Of a stretch of DNA of 64,000 bases, positions 21,913 through 32,749 are shown one piece after another. How positions within the stretch are numbered: position 1 is the first letter of the stretch; every line of letters starts with the position of its first letter. A program made the translations under genes and the position numbers. Below the pieces are notes generated by a model. That model saw only the letters and a program-made list of their open reading frames with translations, made no database searches and was not told the origin of the DNA. The stretch covers positions 10,726,001-10,790,000 of the forward strand of contig JAKZAP010000005.1 in the NCBI GenBank assembly GCA_023053575.1, read 5' to 3'. The stretch comes from Branchinecta lynchi (taxonomy: Eukaryota; Arthropoda; Branchiopoda; Anostraca; Branchinectidae).

Positions 21913-22282
21913 TTTCTCTAAACGTTTAAGCCGATATCTTTTGGGGCTACGTCTAACTTAGAGCACAAGAACTCTAGGTATTATTTCACCATGTTCAGAA
22001 TGACATTAAACTTCAATAAAGGACATACAGACTGGCCCTTCTATTCACATATTATAATAGTAATTAACCCCCAAAATTAACGCATGGCTTTTGTTCCCGT
22101 TGCTTCGTGTTCCTGTGCTAACCTGGCTCCTGTGCTAACCGGGTTCCTGTGCTGGAATAGCCAACCCCTCGCACCATACGTCATCAGGCTCCTTATTGGT
22201 TTAGGATTCTCACTCTAGACTGCATTCAGAGAACCGGAGAACTGTGTTGATTTATGTACTTTTGTTTCAGATGTTGTTAGAC

Positions 22283-22558
22283 CAGAGCAAAATAACTCTA
22301 GAGAGTAACGCGCGAACTTTGAAAACGTGACATACAGTCAAATCGCAGCGACACTAGCTCCGCTAACGGACACAAACATCCTACTGAAATTCAACCAATC
22401 GTCAACGAGCGCTGGCTCTGATCCGATCCAGTGCACAATACGAAAAGTTTGATGAAGCTTCTCTCGCGAAGCGAACTGGGCGGCGCTGCGACGGAGGACC
22501 ATTTTTGATGCATGGGAAGGATAGTCTTCGCATTACTCTCTAGAGTTATTTTGCTCTG
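22283..22558. mobile_element. hAT-like MITE with 8-bp target duplication TGTTAGAC
   Basis: Long terminal inverted repeats start CAGAGCAAAATAACTCTAGA at the left and, in reverse complement, at the right, identical for 26 bases. TGTTAGAC lies directly before (22275-22282) and after (22559-22566). It is 276 bp and encodes nothing. 8-bp duplications are typical of the hAT superfamily. Confidence 0.9.
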
Positions 22559-22864
22559 TGTTAGACGATTGATCAGTACACTTGCCATTTGTAGAATATT
22601 CCACTGAGAGTTGTAGGCCAAAGGCTTTCACATTTCACATTTTTTTCAGCTTTCACATTTCCCCGTCCGCAGAGGCCTAGTTCCCGTTTCAATTCTGAAG
22701 TCGCAGGTACCACGCACAGGGGCGTCCCGAGCCTTTCTTCATTGGGGGGCGAACCTGGTAAAAAATTGACCGAATCGGTACCTGATATTGACCGAATTTA
22801 TAACTTGTTTATAAAACCGGGCGAGTTGCCTTCAAGAAGCTATAATGTAACAAGACCAAAGGTG

Positions 22865-24018
22865 TCGATGGGATCCCAAAAATCTAAGATTTTATCCAGA
22901 CAATTGGGTCTTGTCTTCGCCAGGCTAATCATCAGAGAAAACCGAGTTCAGATATTCCATCTACCTATCTATCTATCTATAAGCCATATCTATTTTGACG
23001 ATACTGACCAAAACTTCCTGCTTTACTACTGCCAAATTTGCAGTTTCGCCCGGATTTCGAGCGAACTACTAGTCTAGCAAAAAAAAAGAAAATTCAGAAC
23101 CGAAACCGGCGTATCTAATCAACTTAAAAAAAAAACATCTAATCAACTTTAAAAAAAACTTTGACTTAAAAAAAAATGCGGGTACAATCGGATTCCGGAC
23201 TAATTATGTCCGGGTGAAAATGATCATCATATACAGACTTTCTTCTTACCCCTACATCTATCATCTAATCAACTTCAGATAAAGCTTTTGCTTTTAACAT
23301 ATTTTCCGGTTTTGTCCGGATTACAGGCGAACTAGTTGTCCGGCGAAAAAATGGTTTTCACCATATGTTTCAGCATGTCTTCTTGCCCCTAAATCAAACA
23401 TTTAATCAACTTCAAATGGAACTGTTACTTCGAACCAACTTTCCGGTTTTGGCCGGATTCCGGACTGAAAATGATTTTGACCGTCATGCTCACATGTTTT
23501 CTTACCCCTAAATCTAAATCAACTTCAAATGAAACTTTTACTTTTAACCAACTTTCCGGTTTTCGCCGGATTCCGGACGAACTACTCGTCCAGCGAAAAA
23601 TGGTTTTCAGCATCGTGCTCAGCATGTCCTCTCACCCCTAAATCAAACATTTAATCAACTCCAAATGAAACTTTTACTTTTAACAAGCTTTCCGGTTTTT
23701 GCCGGATTCCGGACGAACTAATTGTCCGGCGAGAAAATGATTTTCACCATCGTGCTCAGCATGTCTTCTTACCCCATAGCCGACTATCACATTAGCTGTT
23801 TAAAAATATTTTGTTTGTCCCTTAATTTGAACCACCACCCCCAAATATAGGGCTACAGAGCCCATCTACGAACTCGACCTTATCCTTGACCCAAACAATC
23901 CTCACACCAAGTTTCATCAAAATATCTCATTCCCTTCGAGAGTTATCGTGCTTACAGACGGACGGACGGACAACTTTTGCGATGTCATAGGTATCCCTCA
24001 CTTACGTTTTGGGATCCC
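22865..24018 (-). mobile_element. C-family element, uninterrupted copy
   Basis: It runs from ATGGGATCCCAAAAATC to CGTTTTGGGATCCCAAAAAG. The middle is an array of ~136-bp modules: TTTCCGGTTTT occurs at 23304, 23441, 23554 and 23690 (one module shortened), each followed by CCGGATT, CGAACTA.TTGTCCGGCGA, CAGCATGTCTTCT, CCCCTAAAT and ATTTAATCAACT. A 3-4 copy CTAT microsatellite is at 22967-22983. No open reading frame belongs to it. Confidence 0.75.
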
Positions 24019-24639
24019 AAAAAGCTGCCGAGTATGTACAAAATCAAGTCTAAAGAGAAAATTTGGCGTGTTTTCACGCTCTACCACCTCTGTTTTTTTT
24101 GTCAGGAATATACCCTCACTAGTCTTTTACCTTTGGGGGACGTCCAGTTTTGCCAACAGGACTTGAAAATATGCCGAGAAAAAACACAGTTGCTGCCAAG
24201 CGACAACGTCGTGAACGGCTGTACCGACTGGCAAATCCTAGCTTTTAACGTGGTTCAAGCCCCCCCAATATTCCAAGCCTCAAACGCCAACTAAAAGACG
24301 TACCTTTCTTCTAAATAGTGAAGACTATTTAGATGTGCCGCAGGCGAAATTTTTTGGAAACACTCATGATCAAAGTGCCTTCTTGCGATCCCAAGGCTAC
24401 CTATTAAACCACAGAGCTGCCTGGTGAAAAAAGGGTCCGTGCAGGGTAAAGTAGGTGTAAAGTACATTTATTCTGAATTTACAGCAAACAAAAATAGGCT
24501 AGTTTTCACGTCAAGAGACGTGCTTTTTCCTGAAGTTTTGCAATCATTAGAAGTATAAGTTAAGTAATGAATGGAAACCAGATGAAACTACCGTTGAATG
24601 GTAAAGAATATAAGCTAAATAAATGCCACTTAAATTACC

Positions 24640-24911
24640 AAGCTCAGTAACTGGGATGAACCAAATAATGAATTCATACTACCGAAAAGCTAACTAAAAA
24701 AATAAGGAGCAGATCGGGAGCGGTATAACGAACAAATTTCGGAATGGAACAAAGCTCTTGGTAGAACCACCTAAAAAAACCGAATGTGGTAAGTCTGGTA
24801 ATAGATGCGGACCAAACAAAAATCAGGTGAATTACCGAATTCGGTCACGAATCAGAACCAAATGAATCTGATTAATGACCGATTATAAAATGGACTGACG
24901 GAATGGTACGG
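24640..24911 (+). repeat. CCGAATT-rich tandem repeat, left part
   Basis: Degenerate short units (ACCGAATT.GGT, GAACCAAATGAATCTGATTA) continue across the LINE insertion at 26098-26530, where the long unit repeats with a 215-bp period. Related ATTCGGTA-rich sequence is at 39700-40195. Confidence 0.6.
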
Positions 24912-26096
24912 GTTGTGCGCATGCTCACCACGTTTTGACCAAAATAATGCGACAGGCCACTCTAAACAGATCAACCATCCACATTTGTTCCATAGACATC
25001 TCTGGGGCTTTTGATAATGTTGTCCATTCTCAAGCTTTGTATTCGCTTGCTCGTTCTGGAGTCAATTCTTCTATTCTTTGCCTTTTAAAGTATTGGTACA
25101 CAAATTCTAGCATTCGGGTAAAATGGCAGGGTCATTTATCGGAAAATATTTCAGTGAACCATGGAGTTCGCCAAGGTGGAGTTTTGTCACCGTATATATT
25201 TAAGTCTGCGATTTCTGATTGCTTGGATTCTCTTCTTCCTGCATATTTGTTCAAGGAGATTTCGATTAGCTACATTGCGTATGCTGATGATATCCTCCTA
25301 GTCAGCCGTACAAAATCCACTCTTTCTAAAAATATGAAAATTTTAGCAAACAAACTTTCAGACATCGGACTTGAGATAAATCTGTCAAAATGTGAATATC
25401 TTTGTTTCGGTCGCACAGCAACCTCTGAGCGCCCTTCTGTTGCAATTGGTTCATTTTCTATTTTTTCGTCTGAGTCGCTGAAATGGCTCGGGCTTACCTT
25501 CAAATCCACATTATCTTTAACGTGCTCCTCTATTTTAAAAACAGTATCAAATTCCATTAGGTTTGGTTACGGGCGTTTGGTCCCAAATAGAGGAAAATAT
25601 TCACGCAAGGCGCTCGGAAGGTTGTATAGTGCTTTTTGCGCCCCATATATCCACAATTGTTCCGGAGTTTACCATATCCTAAGGAAAAAAGATGTTAAAA
25701 ATTTGAGAAGTTGTTTTTTTAAGTATTGTAAATTTCTGATGTATCTTCCAAAATCTGTTCGTAATCGTAAATTGGTTTCGAATTTTAATGTTCAGGATAG
25801 TATTAATACACTTTTTCGTTCGCATTCAAATCTATTTTCCCTCCACAAACATCCTGCCCTCTCAGCCCATGAAATTCTTAGCCAGTTTTTCATTCCTGAA
25901 CCCGATTAATGTGCTTGTCACTGTGTACAAATTTTAAGTCTATTTAGTGTGTTTTTTATTTATATGAAAAGAATGGTGTCGTGTTTATTTACATTGTTTT
26001 GTTTAAGTGTTTTAATATGTATATTTTACTTTTGTGTTTTATTCATACTCCGCTGTTACGCAAAAAGCGGGTCATAAATAAATAAATAAAATAAAA
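24912..26096 (+). mobile_element. Non-LTR retrotransposon fragment with open reverse transcriptase (family A)
   Basis: A single frame open from about 24912 to the TAA at 25909 covers the reverse transcriptase palm and thumb: HICSIDISGAFDNVVHSQAL, GVRQGGVLSPYIFKSAIS and SYIAYADDILLVSR (the catalytic YADD), then the C-terminus. The endonuclease and RT fingers are missing, so it is 5'-truncated. The 3' UTR ends with a hairpin (CCGC..GCGGGTCATAAATA) and an AAATA-type tail at 26070-26097. No stop or frameshift suggests a fairly recent insertion. Clade assignment (CR1/Rex1-like) is uncertain. Confidence 0.88.
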
Positions 26097-26097
26097 A

Positions 26098-26530
26098 ATG
26101 CGACTGAACAGATACGGGCTTGAGAAAAGTCCCGTGAACGACTGAATTCGCTAACGAGTGTGACCAAATTAATACGTTAAATAACCGAATTTACCGTACC
26201 GAATGCGGTGAAATCGACTCGGACTGAACTAAAGTCGGATGAATTGTCGAATTCGGTCACGAATCAGAACCAAATGAATCTGATTAATAACCGAATTATG
26301 AAATGGACTGACCGAATGCGGTAGCACATAGACCTAAGAAAAGTCCGGTGAACAACCGAATTCGCTAACGAGTGTGACCAAGTTAATACGTTAAATAACC
26401 GAATTTACGTAGGGTAGGGACGTAACAAGTGCGGTGAAATCGACTCGGACTGAATAAAAGTTGGATTATTTACCAAATTTGATAAAGAATGCGAACCAAT
26501 AAACACGTTAAATCGCCTAACTTGGACATG
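26098..26530 (+). repeat. CCGAATT-rich tandem repeat, right part
   Basis: GAATTCGCTAACGAGTGTGA starts at 26144 and again at 26359 (period 215), followed by TTAATACGTTAAATAACCGA and GTGCGGTGAAATCGACTCGG. It continues the array to the left of the LINE. Confidence 0.75.
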
Positions 26531-26709
26531 TGGGTACAAAAGATTTGATAAAAGAGGCATCACGGCTTCGCCGCGATGCCCGTTTTGACCGAATTTTCGC
26601 CTTCGGCGAAAATTTGACCGGATGCCCAAAACGTAGGGGAGCGCTCCCCCCGTCCCCCTTCGGGACGCCCCTGACCACGCAACAATCATGTAGCCTACTT
26701 AGTACTTAC

Positions 26710-26989
26710 TAGAGTTACAAAGCACCAGGGCTTTTTTCCTCACAGTGCAGACTGAGGTGACTCCAACTAAACTCTTTCCGGCACCGCAGGGTAAAACGAT
26801 AACTCCCGACCTGGCGCGGCCGTTGCCAAACATTTTTCGAAGTGCCTTTTCCTGGTATGGTCGCAACACGGCATTTGGCTTGAGATCGATAGGTATATCC
26901 GGATTCCGGGTGTCGTTCTTGAAGTCGTACTCGGCTAGAAGAGGGTACTCAATCTCAATGCAGCGCTTCTGAAGTGTTTCTAGGTGCTC
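26710..26989 (-). CDS. ERCC3: ERCC3 exon: DNA damage recognition region and Walker A
   Basis: Acceptor ttcctcag before 26989; donor A/gtaagt at 26709. It encodes [38 protein letters not shown] and [24 protein letters not shown] is the Walker A (motif I) and LRPYQEK is the Q-motif region. 93 codons plus one base. Confidence 0.98.
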
Positions 26990-27498
26990 CTGAGGAAAAG
27001 ATCGCGATTAGCGCTCATGTTAATTAGTGTCCGCTAATGTCAAGTAATCAATGGATCCGTTTAATCAATTAGCAGAAATGGAACTTCATCGGATAAAGAT
27101 CTACAAAGGCTAGGGATTTGCAGCACGTCATTTCTAAGGTTCAAAATGATTTGATTCGCTTACCGTGAGTCCGATAGCTCCATGGCAGAAAAACAGACAA
27201 GTAAGAGCCACGCAGTTGCTCGGGAATTTTTCTTTTGTTACGTGCGACATTTTTTGTGTGTAAAAAATCTTAAGAAATCAGCCAATCATCGCTGAAACCC
27301 AATCAATAAATTGTTCGAAAACTAACAATTTTTGTCGTAACAGGGAACAATAATAACAAACAAACAAAAACATTAAAACAGTTATTTCGTTTTAACTATT
27401 TTCAATGGAACTGTGTACAGTGCCAAGCCGAGACGCAACAACCACATCCAGTCTTCAAATAGAGACTGTTCCTCCAAACAACAAACAGGCTGACGAAC

Positions 27499-27696
27499 CT
27501 GATTAATTTCAAATGAGATTGTTGCTGATGCTCCATCTTCCTCGTCGTCATCCTCTTTATCCATCTTGGCGTAGAAGTTTGATATGTCTTCGGGTACGTC
27601 ATCTGCTTTCTCTTGTGGCAATCCGTCGGACCCGGTTCCCGTACCAGCGATTACAGCATCAGCACTGGGACCGGCTGCTGCAGCTTTCGCACCAAA
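27499..27696 (-). CDS. ERCC3: ERCC3 exon: acidic linker
   Basis: Acceptor cttag before 27696; donor CAG/gttcgt at 27498; phase 0, 66 codons. An Ala/Gly-rich stretch leads to VPEDISNFYAKMDKEDDDEE and TISFEINQ, matching the DFYE.MDK-acidic-VSFEV segment in XPB. The Ala/Gly-rich start is lineage-variable. Confidence 0.94.
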
Positions 27697-28379
27697 CTAA
27701 GAAATAAGAATTTCATATAGCAGCAAAGGGGTAGTGTGTGCTGAATTGCACTGAGGAAACAGTGAAAAAGTCTCATGCACTATTATAGCGCTTGTTAAAG
27801 TTTAACTGAAAAGCCAGCTAATTTTTAAATCTGATATTTGAATACACTGAACTGTTTTGACTTATCTGAGAAATTTTTTATTTTTACACCCTGGGCTCTA
27901 GTAATGGCCTTCAGAATGTGCACTGCTTGCACGACACACAAAATTCACCACGACGAAACGAATCTGAATCACAACAAAAGCCTACTTTTCCTTGGTTAAA
28001 GACGTTAGGTTCGGAAGTCACGGCGGAAAAAAACTAGGAAGATAATGTTAAGATATGTCTTGAAGGTTGTGCCATTTTTAATTAAATTTTCGGCAATGGC
28101 TTACCTTTGACGTTGCTAAATATTTCTAAGCATTGATGGACAAGCACATAGAGGTGACGCAAATCCGAAAGATTAAGCTCATTCGATGAAACCGATTATC
28201 TACCGATGGCGGACAAACGAGACGCATTTTTAACCTATTTAGGTGAATAAGTGATGTGCGACTAGACTGTCGGGCCTCAGCCCTAACCGGATAAGCTTTT
28301 AAAGAGGTCAACTGTATAGTCGCCGCTCGGCTGCACTGCTGAAAAATTCTTCTACTGAAAAATAATCAATTCCTGTCTC

Positions 28380-29030
28380 AACATAATTATATTTTATTTT
28401 GAATTTGTAAAGAATAGCGTAATTTAGCGTCTCGTCCACGAGAAGGCTACGACAGCTGTTTTATTAATAAACGATTCCGATTCCGATATTCTCGAATAAA
28501 CGTTCAGTTCCCCGTTAATCGTGCTAAAAACCAAATAAATAGCACGAGAACTTGATTTTTTCTTTTCTGTTTCATAATGATAACAAGACGACGGCTGCTC
28601 GACGAAAGAGTATCATTAATACCGTCGTTTAACGAGGCTTGGCGCGTTTTGTTCGCGGCCTTTCGGCTGACCAAATCCGATTTATCGACACCAGCGGCTT
28701 TTTGCAGCCAGAATTTCATCAAATCACTGCACTGTAAAGGACTGTGGCCTAGTATAGATTCTTGGCCAAATCTGCCAGGATTTCATTTATCATCGGATGC
28801 AAAATTTAGCATTTCTTTCAAAATATCTAACCGAAACAGTATGGCTATTGTCCAGGTTAGAGGACACTCGTGGGATCATGAGCATGCCACCAAACTTGTA
28901 GGGTTTGCATCACACAATCACAATCCTATCGTTCCCTTGAACTGTACTGGCATTTCCAGCACTATGTTTGTGTACAAAATATTATGGATCAATAAACATA
29001 ATTTTAGATACGATATCGAGTAAGAGGGCA
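28380..29030. other. ERCC3 intron segment with overlapping open frames of unknown meaning
   Basis: The 27697-29130 intron has a LINE-like 3' end at about 28390-28490 (TCGTCCACGAGAAGGCTACG, then AATAAACG and GATTCC repeats). Next to it are two overlapping open frames: 28577-29023 on plus (148 codons) and 28504-28722 on minus (72 codons, starting MKFWLQKAAGVDKSDL). I recognise neither. Either may be a mobile-element remnant or chance. Confidence 0.3.
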
Positions 29031-29130
29031 ATACAAATATGTTCTTCTAAGCGAATATTATAGGGATTACGGTCGGGTAGGACGAAGAATCATGGATTGC
29101 ATGGGAATACACGTATTTGCTAATGTTTAC

Positions 29131-29301
29131 CGTAATAGCAGGTGCTTTAGTCTTTACTGATGTGATCAGACCGTCTGCAGTCGCGTCCACGCTGTGTCGT
29201 AACCGAATGCCTCGAATTACTTCATCTTTCAGTAGCTTCTGGATAACATCAGGGTACTGCGACTCGACGAAATAGCGGTTTTGCTTGAGAACTAGCTTTA
29301 C
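29131..29301 (-). CDS. ERCC3: ERCC3 exon: N-terminal domain end
   Basis: Acceptor ttttag before 29301; donor ACG/gtaaac at 29130; phase 0, 57 codons. It encodes [30 protein letters not shown] and then a variable stretch, as in human VKLVLKHNRYFVES. Confidence 0.96.
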
Positions 29302-29579
29302 CTAAAAGTTAAAATTTACTATTACTAGACTACCATGTTAAAAATAAAGGCGTTGCCTCACAGTAGATGGGACTGCCTTCGAAGGAGGGCAGTGGGAGAC
29401 AAAATGGGGCGGTGGAGAGGGGGGGGCATCGATGAAACAATAGTTCAGCTTTTCCACCCGTTCGATCGTAAATTTTGTCGTCCCAAAAGTAACGAAAAGC
29501 CACCTAATGACACTAGGACGAACTAAATAGCCGTCATCTTATAAAGTTCGAGACACTTTCCTAAGCAGCAGCGACGAGG

Positions 29580-30172
29580 AGATGGATTGGGGTATCATAG
29601 TCGACTCCACAGCCACTATGAACAGACCATTTCCAAGGCTAACAAATTTGCTGGCTTACTTCGAAAATCTTTTCGTTTAAACAACGAGCATATGCTTACA
29701 CCTCGCTGGTAAGGCCCATTCTTGAATACGGGCACTGCTCAGTTTGACCCTTTTACAACAGAGACATTGATGCCCTCGAGACTGTTCAGCGGCGGCTTAC
29801 GCCTAGACTGAGACATCTCCCATACCAGCAAAGGCTTGATACACTTAAACTCCCTACGCTGGCATACCGTTTCCACATGGGTGACCTCATTGAGACATAT
29901 AAGCTATGCCACGGTATGTATGAAAACGTCGAAGCTGACGATATCCTCAATTTAAATTTCAACAACTTGGGTGGCCGTGCCCTCAAAGTCGCCGGAGAGG
30001 GGTTCTGCGAAGACGTTGGTCGGTGGAGCTCCGGAAATCGCGTACCTCTTCAATGGAATCAATTGCCCAAAGAAACAGCAAATTGCATCACTGAGCCAAT
30101 TTAAGAAAGGAATTGACAAGATATTTATTACCCAAATCTATGACCCTACACTTTGCAAAAGAATTTTGTAGA
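29580..30172 (+). pseudogene. LINE reverse transcriptase C-terminal fragment (CR1-like)
   Basis: In shifting frames: HYEQTISKANKFAGLLRKSF, RPILEYGHCSV, ALETVQRRLTPRLRHLPYQQ and MGDLIETYKLCHGMYENV. This order (thumb, ETVQRR, L-Y--RL--L, GDLIE-YK) is typical of CR1/Jockey-type RT C-termini. At least one in-frame stop (near 29710) shows it is dead. It lies in the 4.85-kb ERCC3 intron. Confidence 0.75.
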
Positions 30173-30300
30173 GACTGTGTTGCCTTATATTTTTTTTGCA
30201 GTATATTATTATTATCACAAATTATATGTTCGAGTCAGCCAGACTTTAATACATTCTGGTATCCCAAAGTTGAGCGGCACATAATAAGCTCTGAGTCGCA

Positions 30301-30395
30301 ATGAAGATACGAAAAATGAAGATACCAAGAATGAAGATACGAAGAATGAAGATACGAAGAATGAAGATACGAAGAATGACGATACGAAAAAAACG
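30301..30395 (+). repeat. 15-bp minisatellite, about six copies
   Basis: GAAGATACGAAGAAT repeats from about 30303 to 30390, with single-base variants (ACCAAG, GACGAT). Possibly the tail of the LINE just upstream. Confidence 0.85.
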
Positions 30396-31384
30396 TTTAT
30401 TAGCCTACTTCCTTCCATTTCAAAGATGTTACATTAAAAAAAACTGTAGGCTACAACGAGATATGAAATTTCTCTCAACCTGCAGTTTCCGCCTGGTATC
30501 CTAGACATGGGGCCAATCACGGGGTAATGAGATGATTTTCTGACATGGAAGAACAAAGGTTTCGATGGGATCCCAAAAATTTAATATTCGATACAGACAA
30601 TTGGGTTTTGTCTTCGCCAGACCCATTTTTCGACTGACTCCTTGAATGTTTTTTACTATTAATTCAGAAACAGATTAAGACCAAATAGCTAATCATCCGA
30701 GAAAACCAAGTTCGCATATGGATTCAGCACGTAAGTAAATAAGCAAGTAAGTAATGTATTTATGACCCGCCATTTTGAAAAGGCGGAGTAAATGACGAAA
30801 ATAAAGAAAATAAACAAAACACATATATACACACGGAAAAAGACACTTAATTTTTAATCTTCGGTCAGGAAGCAGTGGACGACATCGTGTGCTGGTTGGG
30901 CCTTGTTGTCCATGAGTTTTGAAAGTGATGACGAAACATCCAAAAGGGTAACACTTGCATCTTGAATTTTGAGTTTCTCCGTCAATGTATAGTTATGACA
31001 TAATTTTCGACAAGTGGAGCAGGTGCTTTGCATATATAAAATAACATGATCTCATCTTTTTAATCTCCTTCTTTCGCAGAACATGAGTGACTCCAGAACG
31101 AAATAGTATAGAAGGAGCGCAGAAGGTACTGTACAAATTTCCCAAAGCTTTACGATTATAGCGCCCCGGGTTGGGGACGATGCGCCCATAGGCGCTATGA
31201 ATCGACTTATAAACTTCTTGAACAACCGAAGAACAAAATTTTGACAATGAAGAAAATGTTATGCCGAGCCAACGTAGAGAGTCTGTTGATTTGACGATGA
31301 ACGATCCAAGAGATATAGAAGCTTTAGATGCACTCGAACAATTTGACGAAGGGTTGAAATGCATGTGCTCACATAGAGTAGTAA

Positions 31385-32628
31385 CGAATTTATTTCAAAA
31401 AACCACTATCATGGCAATGCCAAATTTGGGTATTACGTCAAGTATAACGCACATTTTAAAGTCTATACAATTAATCGTCAATTCGTCATCACAGACCTAT
31501 TATAATATATAAATAAAAACCAAAAACAGAACACGGACGTTGGGATATATCACAGACAGCTACCACCATCATTATAAATTTTGGTGAAACTCGGAACGAA
31601 GCTTTTTTGGTACCGCGTATGTGTTGCAGGTACGGGGGACAACTTTGGAACCTTTGAACTTGCGACCCTCTCCTGTCGGTTTCTTGTGTTTTCATAAGGA
31701 GGGGGAAGGATATCGAATAGAACAGGATGGTGGAGGAGCTTATGACCAACCGCTAAGCTCAGCCGCAGTCTCCGACTCTCAAGGGTTTCCATCTTAAACT
31801 TTTTTAAGAGAGCAGAATACGGGGGACAGAGGTACGGGGGACAACTTTGGAACCTTTGAACTTGCGACCCTCTCCTGTCGGTTTCTTGTGTTTTCATAAG
31901 GAGGGGGAAGGATATCGAATAGAACAGGATGGTGGAGGAGCTTATGACCAACCGCTAAGCTCAGCCGCAGTCTCCGACTCTCAAGGGTTTCCATCTTAAA
32001 CTTTTTTAAGAGAGCAGAATAGGGAACTTTGGGCTCACGACTTATTATTAGGAGTGCACGTTTCTGTATTCTTTCTATTTGTTCTGACTGTTCGGCAGTA
32101 AGGGCAAAGTGCCAAACAGCAGCCGCGTATTCCAAAGTGGATCGAATGAAAGAAACGTAAATTCGGACAAGATGGGAATTAGGTACTTGGAACTTAGCCA
32201 GAAGTTTTAACAGCTGTAGACCAGCGTTTGCACGCTTTAGCATTACGTTGGTTTTGTCCTCCCATTTGAGATCAGACGTGATAGTTACACCAAGGAGCTT
32301 TAGCTTCTGTACCTGTAAACCAGATGGCAGTATTTCTTCAAAGGAAATGCTAGTTTTGACAGGTTAACTTCAAGACCAATTTTGAGAAGTTCCGACGACA
32401 GCTTACTTATATTTTTTGTGAGTGTGGATCGGCTACGGCTTACTAAGAGCAAGTCGTCCGCGTAGGCTATGTAGCTGAAGCATTAGCTTTAGCATTTATG
32501 TAGCTTTAGCATTACGTTGGTGTTGTCCTCCCATTTGAGATCAGACGTGATAGTTACACCAAGGAGCTTTAGCTTCTGTACCTGTAAACCAGATGGCAGT
32601 ATTTCTTCAAAGGAAATGCTAGTTTTGA
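31385..32628 (-). mobile_element. Family B LINE fragment inserted inside family A LINE
   Basis: It begins at the A codons for VNLSK and ends exactly before A resumes with CEHMHF. Content is family B thumb and C-terminus: LKLLGVTITSDLKWEDKTN, RANAGLQLLKLLAKFQV, LEYAAAVWHFALT, IERIQKRALLIISREP and LESRRLRLSLAVGHKLLHHP. Same orientation as the host LINE. It contains two tandem duplications, listed separately. Confidence 0.78.
31629..32021 (+). repeat. Tandem duplication, 202-bp period
   Basis: GGTACGGGGGACAACTTTGG begins at 31629 and 31831, and both copies run through GAGAGCAGAATA (191 bp each). The copies look identical. They duplicate part of the family B C-terminal coding region. Confidence 0.9.
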
Positions 32629-32749
32629 CAGGTTAACTTCAAGGCCAATTTTGAGAAGTTCCGACGACAGCTTACTTATATTTTTTGTGAGTGAGGATCG
32701 GCTACGGCTTACTAAGAGCAAGTCGTCCGCGTAGGCTATGTAGCTGAAG
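32234..32749 (+). repeat. Tandem duplication, 269-bp period, spanning the A/B LINE junction
   Basis: GCTTTAGCATTACGTTGG begins at 32234 and 32503; both copies end GCTATGTAGCTGAAG (32480 and 32749). Only a few base differences are visible (GTGTGG/GTGAGG; AAGACC/AAGGCC). Each copy contains the YADD codons of A and the start of B, so the duplication is younger than the nesting. Confidence 0.88.

Larger units (their letters stand above)
22717..26673. mobile_element. Large hAT-like composite with 8-bp target duplication ACCACGCA
   Basis: The left end CAGGGGCGTCCCGAGCC and right end (reverse complement) CAGGGGCGTCCCGAAGG share a 14-bp terminal repeat. ACCACGCA flanks both sides (22709-22716, 26674-26681). 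The 3957-bp interior has no transposase. It contains a C element (22865-24018), ~215-bp tandem repeats rich in CCGAATT (24640-24904 and 26098-26530) and a LINE (24912-26096). Its right end is 36 bp from ERCC3 exon 26710-26989. Confidence 0.85.
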
